From positions 192,205,891 through 192,269,890 of the forward strand of contig NC_081406.1 of NCBI RefSeq assembly GCF_030272615.1: a stretch of DNA of 64,000 nucleotides, in the 5' to 3' direction. Position numbers and translations under genes: made by a program. This document shows positions 35,685-46,199 of this stretch, piece after piece. This DNA is from Cryptomeria japonica. Its lineage: Eukaryota > Streptophyta > Pinopsida > Cupressales > Cupressaceae. The notes beneath the pieces are model-generated. The model saw only the letters and a program-made list of their open reading frames with translations, did no database searches and was not told the DNA's origin. How positions within the stretch are numbered: position 1 is the first letter of the stretch; each line of letters opens with the position of its first letter.

Positions 35685-36865
35685 GAATCATAGTATGTAT
35701 TGCACAATTTTCTTCTTTTATTCTTAATTTCAAGGTTTTATGTTTTTTCTGTTTGCTATTTTGCTAATCCAGCCTATGAATCTATGATGTACTGGCTAAT
35801 GCTATTTTGCTAATCCAGCCTATGAATATATTTTATGAATAGGAAAAAAATAGCACTCGCTATTGCTATTTTGCTAATCCAGCCTATGAATCTATGATGC
35901 ATAGTGCAAAACTTCAGCCAGTAAATTTGTATTCTCAAATTCTCTCTTGCTTTAACATTTATGCATTTCTCTATTTATGATTAGTAGGTTTTAGGCACTG
36001 CTATTATCTATGTTTAATTTGTCATGGCATGAATTAATATTTAATTTTGAACTCTGTTTTTTGAACAGGAGACATCAAATATGTAACAGATGTTAAATTG
36101 TTAATACGGCCTGTGATGGCCATATAAATATGTGCTAAGTTTGTGATTTTGATGTTCAGTCTTCACATGTTGCAAATTTGCAATTCAACCTGAAGCTGTT
36201 GTTGCTCCCTTGTTTCTATAAAAGGGAATTCAGGGTCATTTGCAATTTTGCAAAGGGTTCTACTTCTGAAACTTTGTATTCACTTTTGCATGGACATTGG
36301 AGAATCACACAGGAGTTGTTGTTGCTCTCTTGTTTTTATAAAAGGGAATTCAGGGTCTTTTGCAAAGGGTTCTGAAACTTTGTATTCACTTTTGCAATTA
36401 GTATTGAGAATCACACAGATTGGAATTTGGTGTATTACTATTGAATGAATTGTATCATATGGCTATATTTTGAAAGAATTAATGAAAATCTAAGTTATTG
36501 ACATGTGTATTACTATTGAATGAATTGTATCATATGGTTCTGAAATGTATCACACAGATTTGAGACTCAAACATGTATAAATAAACAATAAACATCTCTA
36601 TATCAATAAACACATTATGTTTTTTTTTTTATTATGCTATTTTAAATTTGGAAATAGAAAGTTGAAAAATATAATTACAAATCAATATTAAATTCTAATT
36701 GCAAAAAGTAATATGCTTTTGTAATGTGAATGATGAGATACAGTAATAAGATTAATAAATACCAATCTCTTACAGTTGCCATTCATCCTCATCAAATTCA
36801 GTGCTTTGTTGATTCCCGTCTATGGTTTCTTCACTCTGAGTTTGAGTCTGCATATCTTCGCTGAA
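35685..36865. other. Repeat-rich intergenic region between convergent genes
   Basis: Contains three copies of TTTTGCTAATCCAGCCTATG (about 35758-35900), two copies of a ~120-bp block (about 36186-36300 and 36317-36420, each with TATAAAAGGGAATTCAGGGT) and two copies of GTATTACTATTGAATGAATT (36431 and 36507). No gene; the 66-residue frames inside follow the duplicated block. Confidence 0.7.
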
Positions 36866-39464
36866 CTACATCTCAATGCTACCAGTAGCTCCAGTAGTCC
36901 CACTAGCACTTTGGTTTGAAGCGTTACTCAAACCTCTTCTTTCACATTTGGACCTCCAAATTTGCAGTGCCCTATCGTAAGGAAAAGTGTGGACATCATA
37001 CCTAGATGTATAGAGCCTCAAGCAATTTTCCAAATTTTTGTCTAGTTTGTTTCTTAGCTTTGATTTTAGGAGCCCCAAAGCACTGAAAACTCTCTCATCT
37101 TCCACCAAACCCAATATCATGGTAAGACATAAATCAGCAAGCTTCACATATTTTGGCATTGAATCACGCAAGGATTTGTTCTCAGCTATATATTTCCAAA
37201 CCCTTGTTACCGATCCCTCTTCATGGGGGTTATCCATTTTGGCATATTGTTCTTTCATAGTGTATGCAAAATGAGCTGATTGCTCTCGAAGATGAGTTTC
37301 ATCTAATATTCCATTTATAGTTACTCCATTAAATTCTCTGGATATGCAAAATTGTTTTACCAAAGTCAGTAGCTTACTTTGAAAATTAGATGCACTGTTG
37401 AGGCTCCAATAATGAGGAAACACAATAGACATGGCTTTGAGTAGGTTGTCAGGAGGAAATCTACTTCTAATTTGTGAGGAAAGATCATATGCAATTTTCT
37501 TCACAGAAGTAGTTACAGTCTCAACAATCTTGTCGAAATCTTCCTTTGTAACTCTTGCTAGTTTCTTCCTGGGGCGCTTTCCTAGTTCCTCGGGGTCGAC
37601 TGTGGCATAGAAGTGCATTGGTATCTCAACTCCCCATACATTGACACATACCTCCCTGTTTGCACTAATTTGTAAAAAGTTATCAGGATTGTTCAAATCT
37701 GTGAGTGTCTGCCACTTAACAAATTTTTCATCAGATAGTGTTGGTTGATTTCGATAGAGATTGTCAAGGGTCAGGCATGTCATCTTACGCAGGGTAGCAT
37801 ATTCTGCAATATACAGAGCTCTTTTTTGGGCAGCCTCCATAATATTCCTCATTTCCTCTAGCATGTGTAGAAGAGCTGCTAAAGTTAAGAGTGTCTCTAA
37901 ATTACTTAACCTACCAAGAAGTTCAGGAAATTTTGGTTGATCTGATTCGTCGCGAGTTGTGTGAAATAGTCCAATCAAGGATGGATATTTAGAAAACACT
38001 CGATGCGCTGGACCATCCAAAGAGATCCATTTGGTATCATTATCCTTGAGAAGCTTGTTCCCATCAGTTAATCCATCAGCAAAGTTTTGAAATTCCATAA
38101 ATTGCTTGGGACTTCGACATAAGTGTGAGTAGAGCTCTCTGATTAAAATTTCAATTTTTTTAACCGAAGCAAACTTGCTCACAATTCCAAAAGCTAGATT
38201 CATTTTATGAGCCATGTAGTGAATTGCAGTAATGTACAGTGCAAATGAAGTTTTAATCTTTGTACAAAGTCCATTCCTGTGACCTTGCATTACTGAAGCT
38301 CCATCTGCTCCAACACAAACCAATTTTTTGGCTACCGTCATGTCATCCATACCTCCATATTCAATTAAACTTCTCTTTACTAGTTGAAATAAATTTTCTG
38401 CTGTTGCACTCTCCTTCATTTTAGCAACAGATAGTAGATGAGGTTGGCGGGTATGATTCTCTACAGTATAAACATGCATGCATACCCATGAAGTATTGTC
38501 TACTGTGGTAACTTTGTCTAAAGAAAATGCAATGAAGTTTGACTCTCTTATTTTTTCCTGTGCATCTTCTTTTTCAACCTCAGCAAGACAACTTGCCTAT
38601 TCCCATCCACTGTTTACTGACCAGTGTCTATTAGGATAGTTAGGAACTTTCAAAAAGTGTAATAAACCACTAATTGATGGGAAATCTGTCATAGCACGCC
38701 CTCTGCTCAAAATATGAAAAACAATGCTTAACTGAACACCTTTTCCCAGTTGTTTTATTTGCATTGCTTTTCTAAAAATAGCTTCAATATAACCTTTAAC
38801 TTCAACAGGCTTCATCTGTAATTTCTCATGAAAATAATACTCTTCGGCATTCCTCACATGCTTAAATTCATCCTTTGTTTTCCATCTTATCACTGATTTT
38901 TCAACCCCGTCTATCATTTGTTTTTCATAAACTTTACCCATATGCTTTTCTATGGTTTCAAATTTTAGCTGCAACCTAATTTCCTTGTTATGTTTCCAAG
39001 TGCAAATCTTACACCTGCATTCTATTAGAGGCTCGCCTTCAATTGGATTCTCGATTGGTTCAATGAATGGATACTTTGATGCCCAATTAATTTGAAAATT
39101 CCTCATTGACATATCCAACTCCCGATCCTTTTTTGATTGTGGTTCACCCTTTTTTGATATGGCTTTTCTTTTCCCCTTCCGTGCATTATTATCAATGGCA
39201 TTATCACCCAAGTCAATTATATCATTCCGGCTAACTTGGGATCTACCAGATAATCTTCTTCAAGATCATCCTGATCTGAGATATCAGGTTCACCGTCATC
39301 TTCAACATGTGGTGCAGGTGGCAAATTTTGTACTTGTACTTGTGATGATTACCTTCCCAATTTTCACATCCAATGCCAAAGTACGAAGACAACGTTCTAC
39401 TTTTTGTTGGCCTCTCCTGGCCTTCCCCACATTCAGGTTTCCTACCCCTCTTCCTGTTCGACAT
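36866..39464 (-). pseudogene. hAT-superfamily transposase, nearly intact
   Basis: The main frame runs 39211 to 36866 (about 780 codons) with a single in-frame stop, TAG at 38597-38599. An N-terminal segment from an ATG at 39464 (MSNRKRGRKPECGEG; TLSSYFG) lies in a different frame, so an intron or frameshift separates it. Seen: a CxxC...H zinc-finger-like region (CRCKICTWKH), first catalytic D in SLDKVTTVDN, second in VGADGASVMQGH, HYMAHKMNLAF, TKWISL, and the C-terminal dimerisation block VEDERVFSALGLLKSKLRN with the catalytic E. Wording is close to the ZNF862-like hAT group. Length is normal. It would cut and paste hAT ends, but none were identified around it. Confidence 0.85.
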
Positions 39465-39708
39465 CTCCAACGAAATAAAGGATGCCAAAAAAATATCAAT
39501 TTGCTGAAGAAGCAATAATAGGCTATACTGTATAATATACCACTTCAAAAATATGATTGCTCACCTTTAGGCTTTATGTCACTAGCAGTCGCCAATATAG
39601 TCAATGACTCAACAACAATGATTTTCCTTGGTCTAAAACTTTGCTATTGATCAGAATTCAAAGCCTAGAACCCACCAGATTGTGTTGAGATAGATCTGAT
39701 CTTTGCAT

Positions 39709-39718
39709 GTATTTATAC
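39709..39718 (-). promoter_or_regulatory. Probable TATA box of the hAT transposase gene
   Basis: GTATAAATAC on the coding strand, about 245 bases upstream of the first ATG, at the edge of the right 42-bp array. Confidence 0.5.
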
Positions 39719-39724
39719 AAATCC

Positions 39725-40330
39725 TTATATGGCGAATTCCACGAGAATTTTATATGGTATACAAATATTTGGCGAATCTCGTGTAACTATAACACAACTT
39801 ATGTAATTTTTGAGGCAATTATAGGTCATCCAAATATGACTTATGTAATTTTCGAGGCGATTATAGGTCATCCAAATAATAGCCGAATACAATATAGTTG
39901 GCAAAAGTTGGGGTGAATGGAGACACGCGTCGGCAAGATGTCAGGCGAATTGAGTCCCCTTGGCTAACAAGTCTTCACATACCTATAGGCAAATTAAGGT
40001 CATCTATTAAGGCAACCTTGAAAAGTGTAGGCGAAACAATTAAATTTACCATGTGTCCACCATATATTGTATTGGCGAAATCATCGCATAGAAACATTTA
40101 TTTGCATAAAACATATGGTGATCGGGTCGTGACTTTGACGGAAATTGATAATGTTCTGGTGACATGACCACTCCTAGATGATGCAAAATATTCACCATTT
40201 CTGACATGGCCAACGTGAAAAATTCACCATTGGCAAATATTCACCACTAAAGTAAACTCATCCTAGTTGACATCTTCAGATAACAGGGACACAAATAACA
40301 CTGCGAGATAAGGAAGACAAAGGCGAATGT
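39725..40330. repeat. ~42-bp array with GGCGA core, right
   Basis: GGCGA or variants at about 39730, 39770, 39811, 39855, 39892, 39943, 39986, 40031 and 40074, mostly 37-51 bases apart, plus one at 40323. Two adjacent units share ACTTATGTAATTTT and ATTATAGGTCATCCAAAT. Same strand orientation as the left array. Confidence 0.75.
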
Positions 40331-40990
40331 TTGTTTTCCCTTATCCCGTAGGGTGAAAAGGTCAACAAGAAGGCCTCACGAGATAAGATCCAAGTAAGAA
40401 GAGGGTCAACCTCTCTTATCCCACGAAGTGGAACAAAGGCATCAACGACCTTGCAGGATAAGGAAATAAGTGTAAATCAAAGAGAAGCTTATCCCGCAGA
40501 ATAGAACAAAGACAAGGGAGATGTTGCAGGATAATAAAATAAAGAAAAAGCAAAGAACACTTATCCAGTGAGGTAGAGAAGAGAGTGAAAAAGGCCCGCA
40601 AGATAAGTATAGGATAACGTGAAAACAAAGAAAGATTATTGCACAAGGATAACACATGATGATAAAAGGGTCGCAAGATAAGAAGAAGAATGCTAGGCAT
40701 TTTTTCCTTATCTCGCAGGGTTAAAAGTGGAGATAGATGATGCCACAGGATAAGAGAACAAAGGAAACAGAAGACTTCCTTATCCCGCGTGTTCCCATGG
40801 GATAAGGAAATAAAGGGGAACTCAAGGAAGTCTTATCCCGTGGGGTAAAATTTAGGTCATGAGAGACCCTCGGGATAAGAAACAAAGAAGAAACAAAGAA
40901 ACCCTTATCTCGCGGAGGACGACAAAGAGTGCAAAAGGGTCGTGTGATAAGAAACAGAAAAAAACAAAGAGAGCTTATCCTGCATGGTAT
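40300..40990. repeat. ~74-bp array with alternating GATAAG/CTTATC sites, right (~9 units)
   Basis: Forward sites at 40307, 40382, 40457, 40529, 40602, 40677, 40748, 40801, 40873, 40946; reverse sites at 40340, 40415, 40488, 40560, 40708, 40780, 40832, 40903, 40975. In the first units forward-to-reverse spacing is 31-33 and reverse-to-forward 41-42. Many pairs read CTTATCCCGC..GGGATAAG and could fold into hairpins. One unit (about 40633) has lost its reverse site and one unit is short. Confidence 0.9.
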
Positions 40991-42039
40991 GCAGGGCCGT
41001 TTAGCGGTCAAACATAGTAAGGAAAACGTGGACTTGGGGTGCCACGTCAGCCATCAATGGCCGTCGGATCTTCATAAAGGCCCGATACGACGACCATGTT
41101 TTAATGATCTATTGGGCTTGTTGGGTGCTTATGTGGAGAGATCTCACGTGTCCATCTTCATGTGAATCTCTCAGATCATCGACCAATTTTCAAACTTGCA
41201 AATGTCATTGGCATTTAACCCTTGTGCATGGTGGTTATCGACTCAATGGTCAAGATTTTGTTTTTTTCTTAGTCGGCGATGGATTTTGGACCCGATTTCA
41301 GTGCAACCACTGGATTTCAATGCCATAACTCTAGAGGTGACCCTTGCAGGATGATTTTTGATGACACCCATGCCCTCTTCAATGCATTTTAAAGGCTTTT
41401 GTCCTTGTAAGTGTGCTCGACCTTGCTTGTTGGCAGGGATTACTTAACCGATGGGTTGTTTTGCTTTTCCAGAGGTAGAGGACACTTTCAGAGCTAGATG
41501 CAACATGCTATCAGATCATCCTTGATATGATCTTCTCCTCCTCTTTGATATTTTGTAACCTAACCCAGGTGGGGTTAGGGTTTTCTCAAATGGAAACCAT
41601 CTGAGTTATGCTTAAACTATAAAATAATTTTTGTAACATATTGTTTGATTCTTCTCCTCTTTTTCTCTTACATTAATCTATGATTTCTGCAATTGTAAAA
41701 TCACCTTGTCTCTGTATTAATAGAATTTGCTTGCCTTATCTAGTTTCAGTTTATGTAAATTTGTGTATATCTTTTACCTGTTTGTGTGAATGCATCTTTT
41801 CTTGCTTTCTCAACATCTGTGATAGTGTTGACTCCTCTTAGAGTGGCATATGAGAATATTGTTCAAATGTCCTCTGCCATCTTTAAGAATTCCAACCTTG
41901 ACTCAATCTTAGAAAGCTAGACTTAGATAGAAATTTGTGTATCTTTTGGGTAGTTTTATTGATGTTTTGTGCAGTTACAGGTAGGGGTAGATCAACTTTC
42001 AGTCTAGGTGCAAGCATATTCATACTCTCGGTGATGTAG
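40991..42039 (+). other. LTR-like promoter region with ACGT boxes and TATA, no coding
   Basis: No gene. On the plus strand there are AAAACGTGG (41027), CCACGTCAGCC (41042) and CTCACGTGTCC (41143), then ACTATAAAATAAT at about 41616, then a pyrimidine-rich leader (41650-41690). This arrangement looks like the U3-R-U5 part of an LTR, possibly the end of X, but no LTR end with primer site could be fixed. Confidence 0.35.
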
Positions 42040-42599
42040 AAATGAAAAGGTAGAGCATCTGAGAGAAAGACAAACTAGGGATAGGATAATATTTAGAGAT
42101 GTCGAAGCCCCCAAGCATAGAATCATATCAATCCATGCAAGTAAGCTTCAAAATATTCACAAAAGCAAACAACGTTAGTACTAAAACATAAAGTCCCAAG
42201 TCAGCTATTTGAAGAGACCTCAATAATCAAGATTTCCTAGCTGCTAATATCATTCTCAACATGTTATTGCAAGAGCACAAGTGGAGTTATAGAAATAACA
42301 AGGACACATACCAATTGAAAAGAGAAAATACCATGATCCAACGCGAGCAAAGTGCGTTATGCTATGGGTTCATGTGAGATATAGACAGGAAGGAACATGG
42401 ACTCTAATAGATAGTAAATTGTGTTATGCTAAGTGATCCATGTGGAGAAAGATAGTAGAAAGGTTAAAAAAATTGGGCTATGATGCTAGTGAACTCATCC
42501 TGCTATGATGTTGTCTGGTTTCAGGAATGCAACACGTAGTCTAAGACTTTGGTCTACTTTCGAGCATGCAATAACTTGTATAAGACGTATGATAGAAAA

Positions 42600-42915
42600 T
42601 TTATAGTTTTGGGAATGAAAAACAAGGATGCAACAACTCATACAAGAAAAATGGTGCATAAAATAAGGATGAAGCATGAGGATACAACAATCCCAAACTA
42701 ATAGATAAAATAGGGATGAAACATGAGTATGCGATAATCCCAAATTTGATTAGATAAAATAGGGATGAAACATGAGTATGAAACAATCCTAAAATGATTA
42801 GATAAAATATGGATGAAACATGAGTATGCAAAAATCCCGTAAATGGTAGATAAAATAAGGATTAAGCATGATGATGCAATAATCACATAAATAATAGATA
42901 AAATAGTGATGAAAC
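42600..42915. repeat. Tandem repeat, ~57-bp unit, ~5-6 copies
   Basis: GATAAAATAGGGATGAAACATGAGTATGC (shown as GATAAAATAGGGATGAAACA) recurs about every 52-59 bases. The minus-strand frames here (HVSSLFYL repeats) are a product of the repeat. Confidence 0.85.
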
Positions 42916-43744
42916 AGTTCCAAATTGATACTTGATAGTTGAAAATGCAACTAGGAGGTGGCATATATGCCCCTCCCCCTCCTACCCTCCCCCCACCCCC
43001 CCCTACCTCTCCCTTAAGATGTCAACATAGGCCTATGTTGATGTATTAAGGTAGAAAAGAAAAAGGATAAACACCTTTATCTCCAAGGAGATATCCTTTA
43101 GGCAACAATATACATACAATCCAATCCAAAGAGAACATAGCTCTTTTGAGGAAAGGAAGAGATAGTAGTTAAAGAGATATATTGCAAAAAGTGTAAAGGG
43201 ATCCTTTTGAGGGATGCATGATGTGACAAAGGAGGAGGAGGTATTTGAAAAAATATATCTACCTCTGAGAGTAGAGGAGATATTTAATAAAGATAACATC
43301 TTCAAGAGGGAAGGAGACCAAGAATGCACACCTTCCCCAATGCATAGAAAAATTGGATTATTAGTGAGGGATTGAACACTTTCACTAAGGAGAGATAATT
43401 CATAAATGAAAAACCATTTCAAGGAAGAATAGGTCCAAAACAAGGAACACACATGTACTCACATGAAGGATAATTATATGCAAGAAATTACATCAAATTA
43501 TGAAAAGATGCAACACAACAAAGGAAAAGTGGATCCTTAGAAAGAATGAATGATTGAAAGGCCATTTTTCCCTACCAAGCATAGAGACAAGAATAAATAT
43601 ACTATTATTTTTCTCACTGAGTATGATCACACCTAAAATTATACCATCTTGAAGGAAAATGAGCCCTTGGTAAGTAAGTTAGCAACGTCACATAGTGAAG
43701 AGCACCATAATGGGAACTTAACTATTACGGGGAAGGAATAAGAT
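42916..43744 (-). other. Non-coding part of the Gypsy relic
   Basis: Holds the C-rich tract 42974-43015 and a single 139-codon minus-strand frame without recognisable domains. I do not call a gene here. Confidence 0.45.
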
Positions 43745-44664
43745 GGGAGTACAAATTATTGTCACCAAGTATTTGAATGATACTATTTACAATAAGGTGT
43801 TGAATTTTATCCCCCAATTTAAGACACTCATTGGTGGAATGGCCATGGATTTGATGATACTTGCAAAAATAGGGATTGTGTTGATTTTTCTTATGATTAT
43901 CTTTAATTTTTTAAAGGGAGAGTAATCAAATTGGCTTTAATAATATCATGCAAAATACTCTCTTGTTGTTATGAGAAGTTGTAAGAAGATGCATTAGACA
44001 ATGGGAGAGGAGATGTCGACAAAGGAGGAGGTTTGAAACCAAAACCTTCTTTGGAAAAGAGTGATGCAAATTTCTCATGACCATCAAAACTTTGTTGCAC
44101 ACACCCTAAATCATGTCCATTTCATCTATGTTTAGAATCAAATATAGTTGTTGACATGTCTAGAGAAGAGGGTTCATTCTTAGTGTCTAATTCTGAAAAT
44201 CTCCCATCATCATCAAGACATGTGTTGGAAGTAGAGGTGGGAATTGATTTAGAAGGATCTTGGATAAATGACACACAAGGCTCCTTCAAAACTTCATTCT
44301 TAGATTGAGGGATCTTATACCAATTAAAGGAAGGTGTAAAGTATAATGTACCCTAATTATTTGCTAAATAAGCATAATTAATAAGATATTGTATTATTGA
44401 AAGAATCATAGTATTAAAGGGAGAAATGCATCCTAATTCATCATGAATAAAATCATAAGGATTAAGGTGAGACTTGATTGTGTGAATTTGATTGTTATAT
44501 ATGAATTTGATTGTGTGATGAAGAGTAGAAGGGAATTATTTCATAGCATGAATCCATGGTCTTCCTAGAAGAAGGTTATAACTAAGATCATTGGGCATGA
44601 CATGAATAGGAGTAGGTAGAGTCACATGAACTATTTTGATAGATAATATGACTATACCAAGTGA
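43745..44664 (-). pseudogene. Gypsy relic: protease C-terminal half, then gag-type zinc region
   Basis: Reading the minus strand from 44664: HVMPNDLSYNLLLGRPWIHA, then STLHHTIKF, a typical end of a plant Gypsy aspartic protease. About 200 codons later comes FCKYHQIHGHSTNECLKLG (about 43880-43820) followed by DKIQHLIV, typical of the knuckle that normally precedes the protease. Several stops interrupt. The order is therefore the reverse of the usual gag-then-protease. Confidence 0.7.
44660..44664 (+). repeat. Target-site duplication of Copia-B, left (AGTGA)
   Basis: AGTGA recurs at 50570-50574. Confidence 0.88.
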
Positions 44665-45833
44665 TGTTGAACCCAAGGCAGGACTGAGAGGGGGGAGGGT
44701 GAATCAGTCTAAAACAAAAATTAATGCAACACAAACAATAAAACATCCAAACTCATCAAATACATGAACAACAAGATTTTCTACGTGGAAAACCCAAATA
44801 GGGAAAAACCCTCAAAAATATATCCACTATGTATATCAGATTACAATGAAAAGATCTCTCTTCCTTGGACTTGCAAACCAAGGCTAACTGCTCTTGGGGT
44901 AAGATACAAAAGAGGACTTGCAAACCTTAAGCTAACTACAACAAGGCAAGATAAAAAATGATATGAAAATAAGGATCTCTTGATCATGATGTTTTTCTTG
45001 AATTTTGCATCAAGTGACCAACATCAACACACATAACTCAGACCTCAATTGCCAACACTCTGTCTTATATCTCTGTCACAGTCTCAACATGAGTTGCATA
45101 TCATTCGAACACAACTCTTCTTCTCCGATATTCACCAAACCTCTCTGGCTATCTTCACATCACACATCTATACTCCACACCTCATCACACATTCAACTCA
45201 ATTACATTCATCCTTATGTACAAGATAGATCATAAAAGCTTGAACCAAGTTAGCTTGAACTAAAATAAACCTTCCAGACCAAAAACATACACACTGATCC
45301 ACTCAAGAAGAAAGAGGGGACCAAAACACATCTTTCAAAGATAAATTCATCGGTATGCAATCACCAAAACATAACAAACAACATATCAACAAGCTATGCA
45401 TCCATATAAGCAATTAATGGTCAAAACATATCCTCTAATGCAAATAACTCTAATCCGGATCTCCATAGGCTACAATGAGACCCCATAACACATCAAACAA
45501 TCTTCCACAAATCATATTCAGACCTAAGGATAGGTCTAACATAAAATTTTACAACCAACTATGAATAATGCCACAATGCTCGGAGAACACAATAATATTT
45601 CCTAACCACAGAGCTATCATATCCATGATACCGAAACTATATCAAAAGAAGATAACAATAACAAACAACATTAGCAACACTTTCCGGACCTGAACACTTC
45701 CAAAACAACAAATAGAACAATTACATCACCAACACAACAAGATATCTCTGGACTATAGACATTCTGGACCAACACCAATTCAGAACAACAAGTTTGACAT
45801 CAATGCCAACCAAAACAAAAAATACTTCCAACA
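44665..45833 (-). repeat. Copia-B 3' LTR (left copy)
   Basis: Plus strand starts TGTTGAACCCAAGGCAGG and ends ACTTCCAACA. Collinear with 49385-50569 over its whole length. Confidence 0.92.
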
Positions 45834-45850
45834 ATCTCCCCCTTTTTTAT
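45834..45850 (-). promoter_or_regulatory. Polypurine tract of Copia-B
   Basis: AAAAAAGGGGGAGAT on the coding strand, next to the LTR edge. Confidence 0.85.
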
Positions 45851-46199
45851 TGATGGCAACACTTGACAACACTCGATTGAACTCAACCTACAACTAAAAA
45901 TGAAAATATGCAAAACAATACTGGTCTCTCTCTATCTCTCTAGAACTGAATCTCTCCACTGCTCAATCTCCCCCCCTATCAGAAGTATCTCAAAACTGCT
46001 CAATCTCTCCCCCAGAAATTCTCAATCTCTCCCCCTTTTCCATCAAGGACAAAGGCCTCAACAACAATATGTACACCACTGATCCCCTTGAGAGAAACCA
46101 TAACCTTAGTCCAAAAGAAGAAATAGGCATGAAAGATCCCCCTAAAAAGAAGCATCTCCATAATGCACCTAGCTAGAAGAAGGGGAAATAACCCCAAGC

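Larger units (their letters stand above)
26507..41000. mobile_element. Complex region X inserted in Copia-3 RT; ends bracketed by tandem arrays
   Basis: It starts sharply in the Copia-3 RT with TGTTGGCAATTTTTG, containing a perfect hairpin (TTGGCA/TGCCAA, 26509-26527). Next come a ~74-bp array and a ~42-bp array; at the other end a ~42-bp array and then a ~74-bp array. Between them are two decayed gene fragments, a 262-bp tandem repeat, a 1276-codon frame and a hAT transposase. I found no terminal inverted repeats and no target duplication, so the borders and class are open. Possibilities: a large hAT-related transposon, an LTR whose U3 arrays were split by a 12.5-kb insertion (27236-39724), or a composite. 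The right border is uncertain by about 1 kb. Confidence 0.45.

Noticed and set aside
40300-40990. CRISPR-like array
   Set aside because: Units are directly tandem with variable, related spacers, in plant nuclear DNA with no cas genes; it is a minisatellite.
26507-41330. Terminal inverted repeats for region X
   Set aside because: Outer 100 bases of both ends compared by eye show no inverted match; the arrays are in direct orientation.
42495-42964. Overlapping minus-strand ORFs with repeated HVSSLFYL
   Set aside because: Produced in several frames by the ~57-bp tandem repeat; not a protein family.
43033-43452. 139-codon minus-strand ORF as a membrane protein gene
   Set aside because: Hydrophobic only because the plus strand is A-rich; no domain, lies in a decayed Gypsy 3' region.
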